Under the pieces are notes generated by a model that saw nothing but the letters and a program-made list of their open reading frames with translations, was not told the DNA's origin and ran no database searches. DNA of 64,000 nt from Murinocardiopsis flavida (GTDB lineage Bacteria; Actinomycetota; Actinomycetes; Streptosporangiales; Streptosporangiaceae). The stretch spans positions 1 through 64,000 of the forward strand of contig NZ_PYGA01000034.1 of assembly GCF_003014485.1 (NCBI RefSeq), read 5' to 3'. How positions within the stretch are numbered: the stretch's first letter is position 1; each line of letters starts with the position of its first letter. The position numbers were made by a program, and so were the translations under genes. Below, piece after piece: positions 30,372-40,528 of this stretch.

Positions 30372-31274
30372 TCAGGCCGTGCGCGGGTAGATCGCCGTGC
30401 CCTCGGTGAGGCAGCCGAACGCGCGCAGGGTGACGAGCCGCTGGACGGTGACGAGGCCGCGCCAGTCGCTGTCGGCGGTGGCGCACCAGGACTCGCCCGG
30501 GTGCCCCCACCCGCCGTCGGATTCCTGGCGGGCCTGGAGGGCGTCGAGGTCGCGGTCGATCTCGGCGCTGCTGAACAGTGCGCCGGCGGTGCCGTCGGGG
30601 CTGGTCACGATGTCGAGGGGCGTGTGCGCCCTGCCCTCGGTGTCGGGGGTGAGCTGGGTGACGGCGCGGATCATGGGCCGCAGCCGCGCCAGTTCGGCGG
30701 CGGCGCGCTCGCGGTCGGCGGCGTGGGCGAGGAAGGTGCAGACGGCGAACGCCTCGACGGGGTCGGTCCAGTGCAGGGAGCCGATGCGCTTCCAGCAGAA
30801 CGCGGTGGCGCGGTCGCGCCACGGGTGGCAGACGTGGTGCTTGTGCAGCAGCCCCGCGATGGCGGCCGTGGGGGCGAGCCGGGCGCCGAAGTCGGTGCGT
30901 TCGCGCCACCACGGCGCGGCGTCGCTGACGCGGACGCTGCGGGTCACCGGGGGCACCCCGCCGTCGTCGAGGGTGACGCCGGTGAGGTAGCGGCAGGCGT
31001 CGAGTGCGATGGGCCGGGGGATGGGGCCGAGTTCGTCCAGGATGCGCAGGGCGGCTTCGACGGCGACCGGCTGGCTGCGGTGCCCGCGCAGGTCGGGGTC
31101 CAACGCGTTGCCGTAGCCGCCGTCGGGGTTGCGGTAGGCGTCGAGGACCTGGCGGATCGGTTCGGCCGGGCCGCCGAGGAAGTGGTAGGCGTAGCGGTGC
31201 CGGTCGAGCAGGCGCGCGTTGCGCATGATGAAGTGTTCGGCCGTGGTCAGGGTTCCCAGTTCCATCATGGTCAT
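30372..31274 (-). CDS. Alpha-toroid (prenyltransferase/squalene cyclase-like) protein
   Basis: The 300-aa protein has repeats seen in alpha/alpha-toroid proteins such as terpene cyclases and prenyltransferase beta subunits: AYRNPDGGYGNALDPDL near the N-terminus and QARQESDGGWGHPGES near the C-terminus. It lacks an obvious DXDD or DCTAE catalytic motif, so cyclase activity is doubtful. Homologs in actinobacteria are annotated only as hypothetical. The start is taken as the ATG at 31274; ATGs at 31268 and 31265 are alternatives. No terpene-biosynthesis gene is adjacent. Function unknown. Confidence 0.65.
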   Translation of the reverse strand: MTMMELGTLTTAEHFIMRNARLLDRHRYAYHFLGGPAEPIRQVLDAYRNPDGGYGNALDPDLRGHRSQPVAVEAALRILDELGPIPRPIALDACRYLTGVTLDDGGVPPVTRSVRVSDAAPWWRERTDFGARLAPTAAIAGLLHKHHVCHPWRDRATAFCWKRIGSLHWTDPVEAFAVCTFLAHAADRERAAAELARLRPMIRAVTQLTPDTEGRAHTPLDIVTSPDGTAGALFSSAEIDRDLDALQARQESDGGWGHPGESWCATADSDWRGLVTVQRLVTLRAFGCLTEGTAIYPRTA

Positions 31275-31406
31275 GTTCTCGAAAGTACGCCGGTCAGCGG
31301 CCCGCGAAAAGCCCCGGACAAGTCGGGACGAATCGCGGCGCACCGGGATCGGCCCTGGGCACCGGGCCGAAAGCGCCGCGGGAACGCACCGCATACCGGT
31401 GAATAC

Positions 31407-31799
31407 TCACGGTTTTTTAACGGGCGCGGCGACCGGGGCCGCGCCGCCGCGGTGCGCAGCGCGCCACGCCGTGCCGGCCCACGACACGGCGACGACGGCG
31501 CCGATCACGATCCGCGATGTCAGCAGGTGCTCGCGGGGGTAGATGACCCCCGTGAGGTAGTGGTCGATGAACCCGTTCGGCATGGGTGCGCCGCCGTTGC
31601 TGACCCTGGCCCATTCCTCGATCTCCGTCAGCAGGCACGGCCAGTCGATCAGCACGATGCCGAGCCCGTACGCCGCGATGATCAGGTGCGGCCAGAACGC
31701 CTTGGGCCATTTCCAGCCGAGGAACCCGCCGAACATCACGTAGGCGAGGAAGCCGAAGTGGAGAAGCATGGCGGTGTCGCCGATGATCTGGTAGCCCAT
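31407..31799 (-). CDS. DUF2784 family membrane protein
   Basis: The 130-aa protein has about three membrane segments. The family pattern includes LLHFGFLAYVMFGGFLGWKWP and DWPCLLTEIEEWAR, followed by FIDHYLTGVIYP. DUF2784 proteins are conserved but functionally uncharacterised. The ATG at 31799 is the only credible start. It lies 132 bp upstream of the toroid-protein gene on the same strand. A GC-rich hairpin-like element (31339-31376) separates them. Confidence 0.82.
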   Translation of the reverse strand: MGYQIIGDTAMLLHFGFLAYVMFGGFLGWKWPKAFWPHLIIAAYGLGIVLIDWPCLLTEIEEWARVSNGGAPMPNGFIDHYLTGVIYPREHLLTSRIVIGAVVAVSWAGTAWRAAHRGGAAPVAAPVKKP

Positions 31800-31905
31800 A
31801 CTTCGACGCTAGATGTCCGCGCGCGCGTAGACCATCCGTATCGGTGCTCTATTCGGACTGAGTATCCGCACCGGCCACTCCCCCGTCACCTGCCCGCCGC
31901 CCGGC

Positions 31906-32166
31906 CTACACCGCGCCCGGGTCGAGCCGGGCGCGCGCCGCGGCGACGGCGCGGTCGTAGTCGGCGGCGAACACGGCGGGGTTCTGCCGCTCGGTCTGGG
32001 CGAGCAGCGACCACAGCACCGTGCGTTCGGCGCGGGTGGGGGCCAGCTCCTCGAAGTCGGCGCGCGCGTCGAGTGCGTGCAGCCAGTGGTCGAGCACGAT
32101 GAGCTCGTCGACGGTGAGTTCGACGGTGTGGGACGCCGCGCCGCCGGGCGCGCTGCTCTGTGCCAT
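31906..32166 (-). CDS. Small conserved hypothetical protein
   Basis: This 86-aa acidic protein reads MAQSSAPGGAASHTVELTV at its N-terminus, followed by a helical region (ELIVLDHWLHALDARADFEE and LLAQTERQNPAVFAADYDRA). It is probably cytoplasmic. I recognise no named family. Codon usage is normal (third positions G/C), which supports a real gene. No good ribosome-binding site is visible. A TATCGT sequence 7 nt before the ATG raises the possibility of a leaderless transcript. Confidence 0.6.
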   Translation of the reverse strand: MAQSSAPGGAASHTVELTVDELIVLDHWLHALDARADFEELAPTRAERTVLWSLLAQTERQNPAVFAADYDRAVAAARARLDPGAV

Positions 32167-32230
32167 GGCCGCAACGATACGGCCGCAGAGCCGGTGGGCG
32201 GGGAGTGATTCCTCTCCGGAAACGCGGGTG

Positions 32231-32268
32231 CGGGTGCCGCGCCGGCCCGCGGGCCGGCGCGGCACCCG
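32231..32268 (-). terminator. Terminator downstream of gltD
   Basis: An 18-bp perfect inverted repeat (32231-32248 with 32251-32268) begins 5 nt past the gltD stop. It is almost purely G and C with a minimal loop and no U-tract, the common actinobacterial form. Confidence 0.85.
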
Positions 32269-32272
32269 GCGG

Positions 32273-33727
32273 CTACACCAGTGGGCGCTCGGTCGGCGGG
32301 ATCGCCACCGGCAGGTCGGTCCGCTCGGTGAGGTGGCGGTCCACCGCGGCGGCGGCGCTGCGGCCTTCGGCGATGGCCCACACGATCAGCGACTGGCCGC
32401 GGCCCATGTCGCCGGCGCAGAACACGCCGTCGACGGTGGTGGCGTAGTCGTTGTCGCGGACGACGTTGCCGCGCCCGTCGAGGTCGACGCCGAGGTCGGT
32501 GAGCAGGCCCTCCTTCTGCGGGCCGACGAAGCCCATGGCGAGGGTGACCAGTTCGGCCGGGATCTCCCGTTCGGTGCCGGCCACGGGTTCGAAGCCGTTG
32601 GCGGTGCGCCGGACGTCGACCAGCCGGAGGGCGGTGACCCTGCCGTCGTCGCCGCCGACGAACTCCAGGGTGTTCACCGAGTAGAGGCGCTTGCCGCCCT
32701 CCTCGTGGGCGCTGGTCACCTTGTACACCATGGGGTAGGTCGGCCATGGCTGGCCTTCGGGCCGCTCCACCGGCGGCTTGGGCATGATCTCCAACTGGGT
32801 GACCGATGCGGCGCCCTGGCGGTGCGCTGTGCCCACGCAGTCGGCTCCGGTGTCGCCGCCGCCGATGACGACGACGTGCTTGCCTTCGGCGCTGATGGCG
32901 GGGCTCTCGGTGTCGCCCTCCTGCACCCGGTTGGACAGCGGCAGGTACTCCATGGCCTGGTGGATGCCGTCGAGTTCGCGCCCCTTGGCGGGGAGGTCGC
33001 GCCACGCGGTGGCGCCGCCCGCGAGGACCACGGCGTCGTGCCCGGCGCGCAGGTCGTCGACGGTGATGTCGGCGCCGACGTTCACCCCGGTGCGGAAGTC
33101 GGTGCCCTCGGCCCGCATCTGGGCGATGCGGCGCTCGATGTGCCGCTTCTCCATCTTGAACTCGGGGATGCCGTAGCGGAGCAGCCCGCCGATGCGGTCG
33201 TCCCGCTCGTAGACGGTGACGTCGTGCCCGGCGCGGGTGAGCTGCTGGGCGGCAGCCAGCCCGGCGGGCCCGGACCCGACCACGGCGACGCTGCGCCCGG
33301 TGCGCGCGGCGGGCGGCATGGGCCGCACCCAGCCCTCCTCCCACGCGCGGTCGATGATGGAGACCTCGACGTTCTTGATGGTCACCGCAGGCTGGTTGAT
33401 GCCGAGGACGCACGCCGACTCGCAGGGCGCCGGGCACAGCCGCCCGGTGAACTCCGGGAAGTTGTTGGTGGCGTGCAGGCGTTCGATCGCCTCGCCCCAG
33501 TCGTGCCGGTAGACGAGGTCGTTCCACTCGGGGATGAGGTTGCCGAGCGGGCAGCCGTTGTGGCAGAACGGGATTCCGCAGTCCATGCAGCGCGACGCCT
33601 GCTTGGCGACGGTGGCGCGGTCGAAGTCGGCGTAGACCTCGCGCCAGTCCTGGATGCGGACGTCCACCGGGCGGTGCCGCGGCGTCTCGCGCTCGGTGAT
33701 CTTCAGAAAACCCTTCGGGTCAGCCAT
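32273..33727 (-). CDS. gltD: Glutamate synthase small subunit
   Basis: GltD (484 aa) passes electrons from NADPH to GltB. The N-terminal iron-sulfur region has CMDCGIPFCHNGCPLGN and CPAPCESACV. FAD binding is at VAVVGSGPAGLAAAQQLTRAGH, NADPH binding at VVIGGGDTGADCVGTAHRQGA, and the C-terminal GVFCAGDMGRGQSLIVWAIAEG closes the FAD site. The ATG at 33727 follows AAGGAGGG by 8 nt. It lies 35 bp downstream of gltB in one operon and ends at a strong terminator. Confidence 0.97.
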   Translation of the reverse strand: MADPKGFLKITERETPRHRPVDVRIQDWREVYADFDRATVAKQASRCMDCGIPFCHNGCPLGNLIPEWNDLVYRHDWGEAIERLHATNNFPEFTGRLCPAPCESACVLGINQPAVTIKNVEVSIIDRAWEEGWVRPMPPAARTGRSVAVVGSGPAGLAAAQQLTRAGHDVTVYERDDRIGGLLRYGIPEFKMEKRHIERRIAQMRAEGTDFRTGVNVGADITVDDLRAGHDAVVLAGGATAWRDLPAKGRELDGIHQAMEYLPLSNRVQEGDTESPAISAEGKHVVVIGGGDTGADCVGTAHRQGAASVTQLEIMPKPPVERPEGQPWPTYPMVYKVTSAHEEGGKRLYSVNTLEFVGGDDGRVTALRLVDVRRTANGFEPVAGTEREIPAELVTLAMGFVGPQKEGLLTDLGVDLDGRGNVVRDNDYATTVDGVFCAGDMGRGQSLIVWAIAEGRSAAAAVDRHLTERTDLPVAIPPTERPLV

Positions 33728-33762
33728 AGGGATGTCCCTCCTTTCCGATGCCGGCTCTGCGG

Positions 33763-36700
33763 CTAGGACTGGGCGGCGGCCATGATGGCCTGGTCGATGT
33801 CGCGGCCGTCGCGTTCGGCTTCGGCGCGCGCGTTCAGCACCCGCTTGTAGTCGCGCGGCATGACCTTGGTGAACCGCCCGAGTGCCAGGCCGGGGTCTGC
33901 CATGAGGCGGGCGGCGACGGCGGAGCCGGTGTGGGCGTGGTGCCGGGCGAGGACGTCGGTGAGGAACGCGCTGTCGTCCTCGTCGAGCGGGTCGAGGTCG
34001 ACCATCTCGGTGTTGACGCGGCCTTCGTCGAGGTCGAGGACGTAGGCGACGCCGCCCGACATCCCGGCCGCGAAGTTGCGCCCGGTGCGGCCGAGGATCA
34101 CGGCGCGCCCGCCGGTCATGTACTCGCAGCCGTGGTCGCCGACGCCTTCGACGACGGCCAGGGCGCCGGAGTTGCGCACGCAGAACCGCTCGCCGACGAC
34201 GCCGCGCAGGAACACCTCGCCGGAGGTGGCGCCGTAGGCGATGACGTTGCCGGCGATGATCTGCTCTTCGGCGGCGAAGGGCGCGTTCTCGGGCGGCCGG
34301 ACGCTGATGCGCCCGCCGGACAGGCCCTTGCCGACGTAGTCGTTGGCGTCGCCGACGAGGCGCAGGGTGACGCCCTTGGGGACGAACGCCCCGAAGGACT
34401 GCCCGGCGGACCCGGTGAAGGTGATGTCGATGGTGTCGTGGGGCAGGCCGTCGGCGCCGTGGCGCCGGGTGACCTCGTGGCCGAGCATGGTGCCCACGGT
34501 GCGGTTGACGTTGCGCACGGGCAGGTCCAGTGTCAGGGGCTCGCCGAACTCCAGCGCGCCTTCGGAGAGCTGGATCAGGGTGTTGTCGAGCGCCTTCTCC
34601 AGGCCGTGGTCCTGGGCCCGCACCCGGTGGCGGTGGTCGCTGCCCCAGGGCTGCTCGGCGTGCAGGATGGGGCCGAGGTCCAGCCCTTGCGCCTTCCAGT
34701 GGTCGCGCGCGCCCGCGGTGTCGAGGAGTTCGACGGCGCCGATGGCGTCGTCGAGGCTGCGGAAGCCGAGTGCAGCGAGGTACTCCCTGACCTCCTCGGC
34801 GATGAACTCGAAGAAGTTCACGACGTGCTCGGCCTGGCCGGCGTAGCGGGCGCGCAGCTCCGGGTTCTGGGTGGCGACGCCCACGGGGCAGGTGTCGAGG
34901 TGGCAGACGCGCATCATGACGCAGCCCGACACCACGAGCGGTGCGGTGGCGAAGCCGAACTCCTCGGCGCCGAGGAGCGCGGCGACGATGACGTCGCGCC
35001 CGGTCTTGAGCTGGCCGTCGGCCTGCACGACGATGCGGTCGCGCAGCCCGTTCTTCAGCAGGGTCTGCTGGGTTTCGGCGAGGCCGAGCTCCCACGGCGT
35101 GCCGGCGTGCTTGAGGGAGGTGAGCGGGGACGCGCCGGTGCCGCCGTCGTGGCCGGAGATGAGCACCACGTCGGCGTGCGCCTTGGACACGCCCGCCGCG
35201 ACGGTGCCGACACCGGCCTCGGAGACGAGTTTGACGTGGACGCGCGCGCCCGGGTTGGCGTTCTTCAGGTCGTGGATGAGCTGGGCGAGGTCCTCGATGG
35301 AGTAGATGTCGTGGTGCGGCGGCGGGGAGATGAGCCCGACACCGGGCGTGGAGTGCCGGGTGTCGCCGATCCACGGGTACACCTTGTGGCCGGGGAGCTG
35401 CCCGCCCTCGCCGGGCTTGGCGCCCTGCGCCATCTTGATCTGGATGTCGTCGGCGTTGCTGAGGTAGTGCGAGGTCACCCCGAACCGGCCGGAGGCCACC
35501 TGCTTGATGGCGCTGCGCCGCAGGTCGCCGTTTGCGTCGGGGGTGAACCGCCCGGCGTCCTCGCCGCCTTCGCCGGTGTTGGACTTGCCGCCGAGCCGGT
35601 TCATGGCGATGGCGAGGGTCTCGTGCGCCTCGGCGGAGATGGAGCCGTAGGACATGGCGCCGGTGGAGAACCGGGTGACGATGGAGGCGACCGGTTCGAC
35701 CTCGTCGATGGGGACGGGTTCGCGGACGCCCTCCTTGAGCTTCAGCAGCCCGCGCAGCGTCATGAGGTGCCGCGCCTGGTCGTCGATGCCGTTCGTGTAC
35801 TCCTTGAAGATCTCGTAGCTGCGGGTCTTCGTGGAGTGCTGGAGTTTGAACACGGTCTCGGGGTTGAACAGGTGGGGTTCGCCCTCGCGCCGCCACTGGT
35901 ACTCGCCGCCGACGGCGAGGCGCCGGTGGTCGGCGGGGTTGGCGGCGTAGGACACCCCGTGGCGCATGCCGACCTCGTCGGCGATGACGTCGAAGCCGAT
36001 GCCGCCCAGGCGCGAGGTGGTCCCGGTGAAGCAGCGGTCGACGACGTCGGCGCCGAGGCCGAGCGCCTCGAAGATCTGCGCGCCCATGTATGAGCCGACC
36101 GTGGACACGCCCATCTTCGACATGATCTTCAGGACGCCCTTGCCGAACGCCTTGACGGTGTTGGCGACGGCGGTCTCGGCGTCGACGTCGCTGATGACGG
36201 CCCGGGTGACGAGGTCGCGCACGGTGGCCAGGGCCAGGTAGGGGTTGACCGCCGAGGCGCCGTAGCCGACGAGCAGCGCCACGTGGTGGCATTCGCGGAC
36301 GTCGCCGGCCTGCACGACCAGGCCCACCTCGGTGCGGGTCTTCTCCCGCACCAGGTGGTGGTGGACGGCGCCGGTGAGCAGCAGCGACGGGATGGGGGCG
36401 CGGTCGGGTCCGGCGCCGCGGTCGCTGAGCACGATGATGTGCGCGCCGCCGGCGATGGCGGCCGACACCTCGTCGCAGATCTCCGCGAGCCGCTGCGACA
36501 GCGCCGCGCCGCCGCCGCCGACCGGGTAGGTGCCGTTGGCGACGTGGGTGCGGAACGCCGGGTCGCCGTCCGGTCCGCCCGCGGCGACGACGGCGGCGAG
36601 GCCGGCGTCGTCGAGGACGGGTGTCGGCAGGACGATGCGGCGGCAGTCCTCGGGGTCGGGCGAGAGGACGTTCTCCTCGGCGCCCAGCGCCGTGCGCAGG

Positions 36701-38352
36701 CTGGTGACGAGCTCCTCGCGGATCGCGTCCAGTGGCGGGTTGGTGACCTGGGCGAACCCTTGGGAGAAGTAGTCGAACAGCAGCCGGGAGCGGGTGGACA
36801 GGGCCGCGACGGGGGTGTCGGTGCCCATGGAGCCGATCGGTTCGGCGCCGGTGCGGGCCATGGGGGTGAGGATGATCCGCAGCTCCTCTTCGGTGTAGCC
36901 GAAGACCTGCTGGGCGCGGACGAGCTCGGTGACCGGGGCGGCCTCGGCGGGGGCGAGGTCGGCGAGCGGCACGACGCCGCGCTCCAGCCATTCGGCGTAG
37001 GGGTGCTCGGCGGCGAGCCCCGCCTTGATCTCCTCGTCCTCGATGATGCGGCCCTGCTCGGTGTCGACGACGAAGATGCGGCCCGGTTGCAGGCGGCCCT
37101 TGCGCACGACGGTGGCCGGGTCGAAGTCGAGGACGCCGGCCTCGCTGGCGAGGACGACGAAGCCGTCCTCCGTCACCCAGTAGCGGCCGGGGCGCAGGCC
37201 GTTGCGGTCGAGTACGGCGCCGACGAGGGTGCCGTCGGTGAACGTGACCGACGCGGGCCCGTCCCAGGGCTCCATGAGCATCGAGTGGAACTCGTAGAAG
37301 GCGCGCACCGCCGGGTCCATCTCGGTGTGGTTCTCCCAGGGTTCCGGGATCATCATCAGCACCGAGTGGGGCAGCGAGCGCCCGGCCAGGTGCAGCAGTT
37401 CCAGTGCGTCGTCGAAGGACGCGGTGTCGGAGTCGTCGGGGTCGATGATGGGGAACAGCCGCGCCATGTCGCCGGTGAACAGGTCGCTGCTCATCGTGGC
37501 CTCGCGGGCCCGCATCATGTTGCGGTTGCCCTTGACGGTGTTGATCTCGCCGTTGTGCGCGATGTAGCGGAACGGGTGGGCGAGCGGCCACGACGGGAAG
37601 GTGTTGGTGGAGAACCGGGAGTGGACCAGCGCGAGGCCGGTGGTGTAGCGGCGGTCGGACAGGTCGGGGAAGAACGGTTCGAGCTGGGGGGTGGTGAGCA
37701 TCCCCTTGTAGGTGATGGTGCGGGGCGACAGGCTGGGGAAGTAGACGCCGACCTCGTGCTCGACGCGCTTGCGCACGCAGTAGGTGCGGCGCTCCAGCGC
37801 GATGCCGGTGAGGTGGCCGCCGGTGCTGTCAGTGCCGCCGGTGTCATCAGTGCCGTCGGCGCGCGCGGCGAGGAACAGCTGGCCGAAGAACGGCATGACC
37901 TCGCGGGCGGCCGGGCCGCAGTAGCGGGGCTCGAAGGGGAGGTCGCGCCAGCCGAGCAGGGTGAGGCCCTCGTCGGCGACGATCGCCTCGACGGCGGCCA
38001 TGGCGGCGGTGCGTTCGGCGGCGTCCGTGGGGAGGAAGCCGATTCCGGCGGCGTAGGCGCCGGGTTCGGGCAGGGCGAAGCCGCAGACCTCGCGGTAGAG
38101 CGCGTCGGGGAGCTGGGTGAGGATCCCCGCGCCGTCGCCGTCGTCGGGGTCGGCGCCGGAGGCGCCCCGGTGGTCGAGGTTGCGCAGCACGGTGAGCGCC
38201 TTTTCGACGGTCTCGTGGCTGCGGCGGCCGGAGAGGTCGGCTACGAGTCCGACACCGCAGGCGTCGTGCTCGAAGGAGCTGTTGTACAGGCCCTCAGGAG
38301 TGGACTGGGCGTTCGTTCGGACCGACGAACGCTGCACCTGGCCAGCGGGCAT
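33763..38352 (-). CDS. gltB: Glutamate synthase large subunit
   Basis: GltB (1529 aa) makes two glutamates from glutamine and 2-oxoglutarate. The propeptide is 31 residues, and Cys32 in HDACGVGLV becomes the N-terminal nucleophile of the class II amidotransferase domain. Further on are the FMN/2-oxoglutarate domain ([26 protein letters not shown]), the 3Fe-4S cysteines in [15 protein letters not shown] and the C-terminal beta-helix with Gly repeats. A small [14 protein letters not shown] insertion at about residues 168-181 is low complexity and likely strain-variable. The ATG has AGGAGGG upstream. Confidence 0.97.
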   Translation of the reverse strand: MPAGQVQRSSVRTNAQSTPEGLYNSSFEHDACGVGLVADLSGRRSHETVEKALTVLRNLDHRGASGADPDDGDGAGILTQLPDALYREVCGFALPEPGAYAAGIGFLPTDAAERTAAMAAVEAIVADEGLTLLGWRDLPFEPRYCGPAAREVMPFFGQLFLAARADGTDDTGGTDSTGGHLTGIALERRTYCVRKRVEHEVGVYFPSLSPRTITYKGMLTTPQLEPFFPDLSDRRYTTGLALVHSRFSTNTFPSWPLAHPFRYIAHNGEINTVKGNRNMMRAREATMSSDLFTGDMARLFPIIDPDDSDTASFDDALELLHLAGRSLPHSVLMMIPEPWENHTEMDPAVRAFYEFHSMLMEPWDGPASVTFTDGTLVGAVLDRNGLRPGRYWVTEDGFVVLASEAGVLDFDPATVVRKGRLQPGRIFVVDTEQGRIIEDEEIKAGLAAEHPYAEWLERGVVPLADLAPAEAAPVTELVRAQQVFGYTEEELRIILTPMARTGAEPIGSMGTDTPVAALSTRSRLLFDYFSQGFAQVTNPPLDAIREELVTSLRTALGAEENVLSPDPEDCRRIVLPTPVLDDAGLAAVVAAGGPDGDPAFRTHVANGTYPVGGGGAALSQRLAEICDEVSAAIAGGAHIIVLSDRGAGPDRAPIPSLLLTGAVHHHLVREKTRTEVGLVVQAGDVRECHHVALLVGYGASAVNPYLALATVRDLVTRAVISDVDAETAVANTVKAFGKGVLKIMSKMGVSTVGSYMGAQIFEALGLGADVVDRCFTGTTSRLGGIGFDVIADEVGMRHGVSYAANPADHRRLAVGGEYQWRREGEPHLFNPETVFKLQHSTKTRSYEIFKEYTNGIDDQARHLMTLRGLLKLKEGVREPVPIDEVEPVASIVTRFSTGAMSYGSISAEAHETLAIAMNRLGGKSNTGEGGEDAGRFTPDANGDLRRSAIKQVASGRFGVTSHYLSNADDIQIKMAQGAKPGEGGQLPGHKVYPWIGDTRHSTPGVGLISPPPHHDIYSIEDLAQLIHDLKNANPGARVHVKLVSEAGVGTVAAGVSKAHADVVLISGHDGGTGASPLTSLKHAGTPWELGLAETQQTLLKNGLRDRIVVQADGQLKTGRDVIVAALLGAEEFGFATAPLVVSGCVMMRVCHLDTCPVGVATQNPELRARYAGQAEHVVNFFEFIAEEVREYLAALGFRSLDDAIGAVELLDTAGARDHWKAQGLDLGPILHAEQPWGSDHRHRVRAQDHGLEKALDNTLIQLSEGALEFGEPLTLDLPVRNVNRTVGTMLGHEVTRRHGADGLPHDTIDITFTGSAGQSFGAFVPKGVTLRLVGDANDYVGKGLSGGRISVRPPENAPFAAEEQIIAGNVIAYGATSGEVFLRGVVGERFCVRNSGALAVVEGVGDHGCEYMTGGRAVILGRTGRNFAAGMSGGVAYVLDLDEGRVNTEMVDLDPLDEDDSAFLTDVLARHHAHTGSAVAARLMADPGLALGRFTKVMPRDYKRVLNARAEAERDGRDIDQAIMAAAQS

Positions 38353-38515
38353 CTACCCTCCTGTCGTCTTTCGTCTGGCTTTCGCGAAAAAGCGCATTCG
38401 GGACGACATTGGCCCTGCTGCGGTGCTGCCCGTGACCACCGGGCGGTGCGGGCACCGTATGCGCCGACGGCTTCGCCGTGTGCGCGCACATCCTCGTGAA
38501 TACGGTGTTTGCCCA

Positions 38516-38546
38516 GGTTACCGCGGTGGATCGCGGGTCGGTTACC
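38516..38546. promoter_or_regulatory. Direct repeat GGTTACC, 24-bp spacing, upstream of gltB
   Basis: GGTTACC occurs at 38516-38522 and again at 38540-38546. On the gltB strand these read GGTAACC. The GTAAC word resembles half of a GlnR-type nitrogen-control site (GTNAC-n6-GAAAC), but the spacing and second half do not fit well, so this is only a candidate operator. Confidence 0.3.
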
Positions 38547-38577
38547 ACTGTAGCGGTCGTTCTCCCCGACGTGCGTC

Positions 38578-38593
38578 GGAGGTCTAGACCAAC
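38578..38593. promoter_or_regulatory. DasR (dre)-like palindrome upstream of gltB
   Basis: The core AGGTCTAGACCA matches the dre core TGGTCTAGACCA at 11 of 12 positions and includes the perfect palindrome GGTCTAGACC. Over the full 16-base consensus it matches at 12. It lies about 226 bp before the gltB start and 285 bp before the divergent gene, far enough that it may serve a distal promoter of either. Confidence 0.45.
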
Positions 38594-38878
38594 CGCCGCC
38601 ACAGTGCGGCGAAGGGATTCCTACCCTGCCGGGTGCCAGGATACGACGGAACCACTGCGTGAACATGACGGGGGTTACCCTCACGTTTCAGGCATGCTTC
38701 CCCGCCACTACCGCCTGCAAACGCCGTGATTATTCGCAAAACCGGCGAAATCACGGCGAAACCGGCACGGTGCAGGATATCCCGCGGCCCCGGCCCTCGC
38801 GCACCCCGGGGTCCACCGGGCGGCGCCCCCGCCCGAAAGCGGCCGGGCGCGCGCACCGCGGGGCCTACGATGCAAGCG

Positions 38879-40504
38879 ATGAGCGAACTACCCCCGGACC
38901 TGCACCGCCTCCTCCACGAGCACGGCGTCGACGCCACCCGGCCGCACCGCGTCCTCGCCGCCCTCTCGGACGGCCGGTGGTGGACGCCGCGCGCCCTGGT
39001 CCGCTCCACCGCCGTCGCCCACCGCACGGTCTACGCCGTGCTGACCGCGCTGGGCACCGAACTGAAGCGCGACGGCGAGCGGGTCGGCCTCACCGACCCC
39101 GGGCCCTACACCGCGTTCGCCCGGCCCGAGCCGGCCGACCCGGTGGGGCACCTGCTCGACGCGCACCCCGGCGTCCTCGCGGAGCTCGAACGGCTGGTCG
39201 CCGAGGCGCCGCGGCCGCGGGTCGACCTCGACCACGTCGCGGCGACCCCCATGACCGCCCTGCGCCGCGCCCTCTTCCTCGACACCCGGTTCGCGCTCGC
39301 CGGCCGGCGGCTGCTGTGCGTGGGCGACCACGACCTGACCTCCCTCGCCGCCACGCTCGTCAACGCCGAGACCGAGGCGGTCGTCGTCGACATCGACGAG
39401 CGCATGCTCGACTACATCGACACGGCGGCGCGGCGCCTCGGCCTGCCCGTGCGCTGCCACTTCGCCGATCTGCGCCTGGGCCTGCCCCCGTCGGTGCGCG
39501 GCGGCGCCGACCTCGCCTTCACCGACCCGCCCTACACGCCCGACGGGGTGGCGCTCTTCACGGCCCGCGCCGTCGAGGGCCTGGCGGCGCCCACCGCGGG
39601 GCGGGTCCTCCTCGCCTACGGCGCGAGCGAGACCACACCGGGCCTCACCGCCAAGGCGCAGGCGCGGCTGTCCCGGCTGAACCTGGTGTCGGAGGCCGTC
39701 TGGCCCGACTTCAACCGCTACCTCGGCGCCGAGGCCATCGGCGCGGCCAGCGACCTGTACGTCCTGCGCCCCACCGCGCGCACCCCCGACGGCGGCCGCG
39801 CGGCGCAGGAGGCCGCCCGCATCTACAGCAGGGGCGCCAACGCGAAGGAGGCCGCCGCTGCGGCGGCGGAGACCGACGCCCTGCACCGGGTCGTGGCGCG
39901 CGCCGGCGCCGACACCGTCGTCGCCGACCCGGCGCACGGCGCCGGACCCGACGAGGGGATCCGCCGCATCGGCCTCGCATCCCTGCTGGGGGCGCCGGTG
40001 CCCGACCACGGCCGCGGGTGCACGGCGGTCGACCTCACGGGCGGCTGGTCGGCGCTCCTCGGCCGGGTGCTGCTCGCGTCGGCGGCGGCGGAGACCCACG
40101 TGCTGGTCGGCACCACTGCGCCCGAGGTCCGCGACGAAGCGGGCCAGAACGCGCTCCGCGGCCTCCTCGGGCCCGACATCGGCGTGCGGTTCCTGCGCGG
40201 GGTCCCCGACGACCGCCACGCCGTGGTGGTGGCCCGCCGCGACCCGCTCGGCGCCGACGCGGCCCCCGAGGCGCGCCTCCTCCGCTACTGCCACGACCGC
40301 GCGCACGGCGCGCTGGCGGCCGTCCTGCGCGAAGGGCTGGTCCGCACGGCCGCCGACCTGGGCCGCCCGATCAACAAGAAGCGGGCCCGCACCGCGGTCG
40401 CCGCCGCGCTCCCCGGGCTGGCCGGGTACACCCTGCTGGACCTCCCCGCGCGCCGCGTGGCGGAGTTCACCGCAGCGGCCGCTGAGCTGGCCGCCGGGCT
40501 GTGA
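38879..40504 (+). CDS. BpsA-like branched polyamine synthase family protein
   Basis: The 541-aa protein matches the bis(aminopropyl)spermidine synthase (BpsA) family. A winged-helix domain covers residues 1-75. The methyltransferase-like aminopropyltransferase domain carries GDHDLTS (149-155; GDDD-type in characterised BpsA), DIDERML (171-177) and the FTDPPYT motif (214-220). Thermophile BpsA enzymes end near residue 350. Here about 240 more residues follow (from about 300), including an AVDLTGGWSALLGRVLL segment, with no domain I recognise. I start at the ATG at 38879; ATG at 38870 is an alternative. Enzymatic activity is inferred. Confidence 0.75.
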   Translation: MSELPPDLHRLLHEHGVDATRPHRVLAALSDGRWWTPRALVRSTAVAHRTVYAVLTALGTELKRDGERVGLTDPGPYTAFARPEPADPVGHLLDAHPGVLAELERLVAEAPRPRVDLDHVAATPMTALRRALFLDTRFALAGRRLLCVGDHDLTSLAATLVNAETEAVVVDIDERMLDYIDTAARRLGLPVRCHFADLRLGLPPSVRGGADLAFTDPPYTPDGVALFTARAVEGLAAPTAGRVLLAYGASETTPGLTAKAQARLSRLNLVSEAVWPDFNRYLGAEAIGAASDLYVLRPTARTPDGGRAAQEAARIYSRGANAKEAAAAAAETDALHRVVARAGADTVVADPAHGAGPDEGIRRIGLASLLGAPVPDHGRGCTAVDLTGGWSALLGRVLLASAAAETHVLVGTTAPEVRDEAGQNALRGLLGPDIGVRFLRGVPDDRHAVVVARRDPLGADAAPEARLLRYCHDRAHGALAAVLREGLVRTAADLGRPINKKRARTAVAAALPGLAGYTLLDLPARRVAEFTAAAAELAAGL

Positions 40505-40528
40505 GCCCGCCACGGCGCGCGCCGCGCG

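Larger units (their letters stand above)
38353..38878. other. Divergent regulatory region between gltB and the BpsA-like gene
   Basis: These 526 bases carry no supportable gene and are more AT-rich than average. They contain two GGTTACC copies 24 bp apart (38516 and 38540) and a perfect GGTCTAGACC palindrome at 38581-38590. They must hold promoters for both divergent genes. No clear -10/-35 pair was assigned. Confidence 0.6.

Noticed and set aside
32273-37591. A 1772-codon open frame covering gltD and the opposite phase of gltB
   Set aside because: Only the last 485 codons are gltD. The rest is an out-of-frame reading of gltB with an Arg/Pro/His-rich composition typical of shadow frames in GC-rich DNA.
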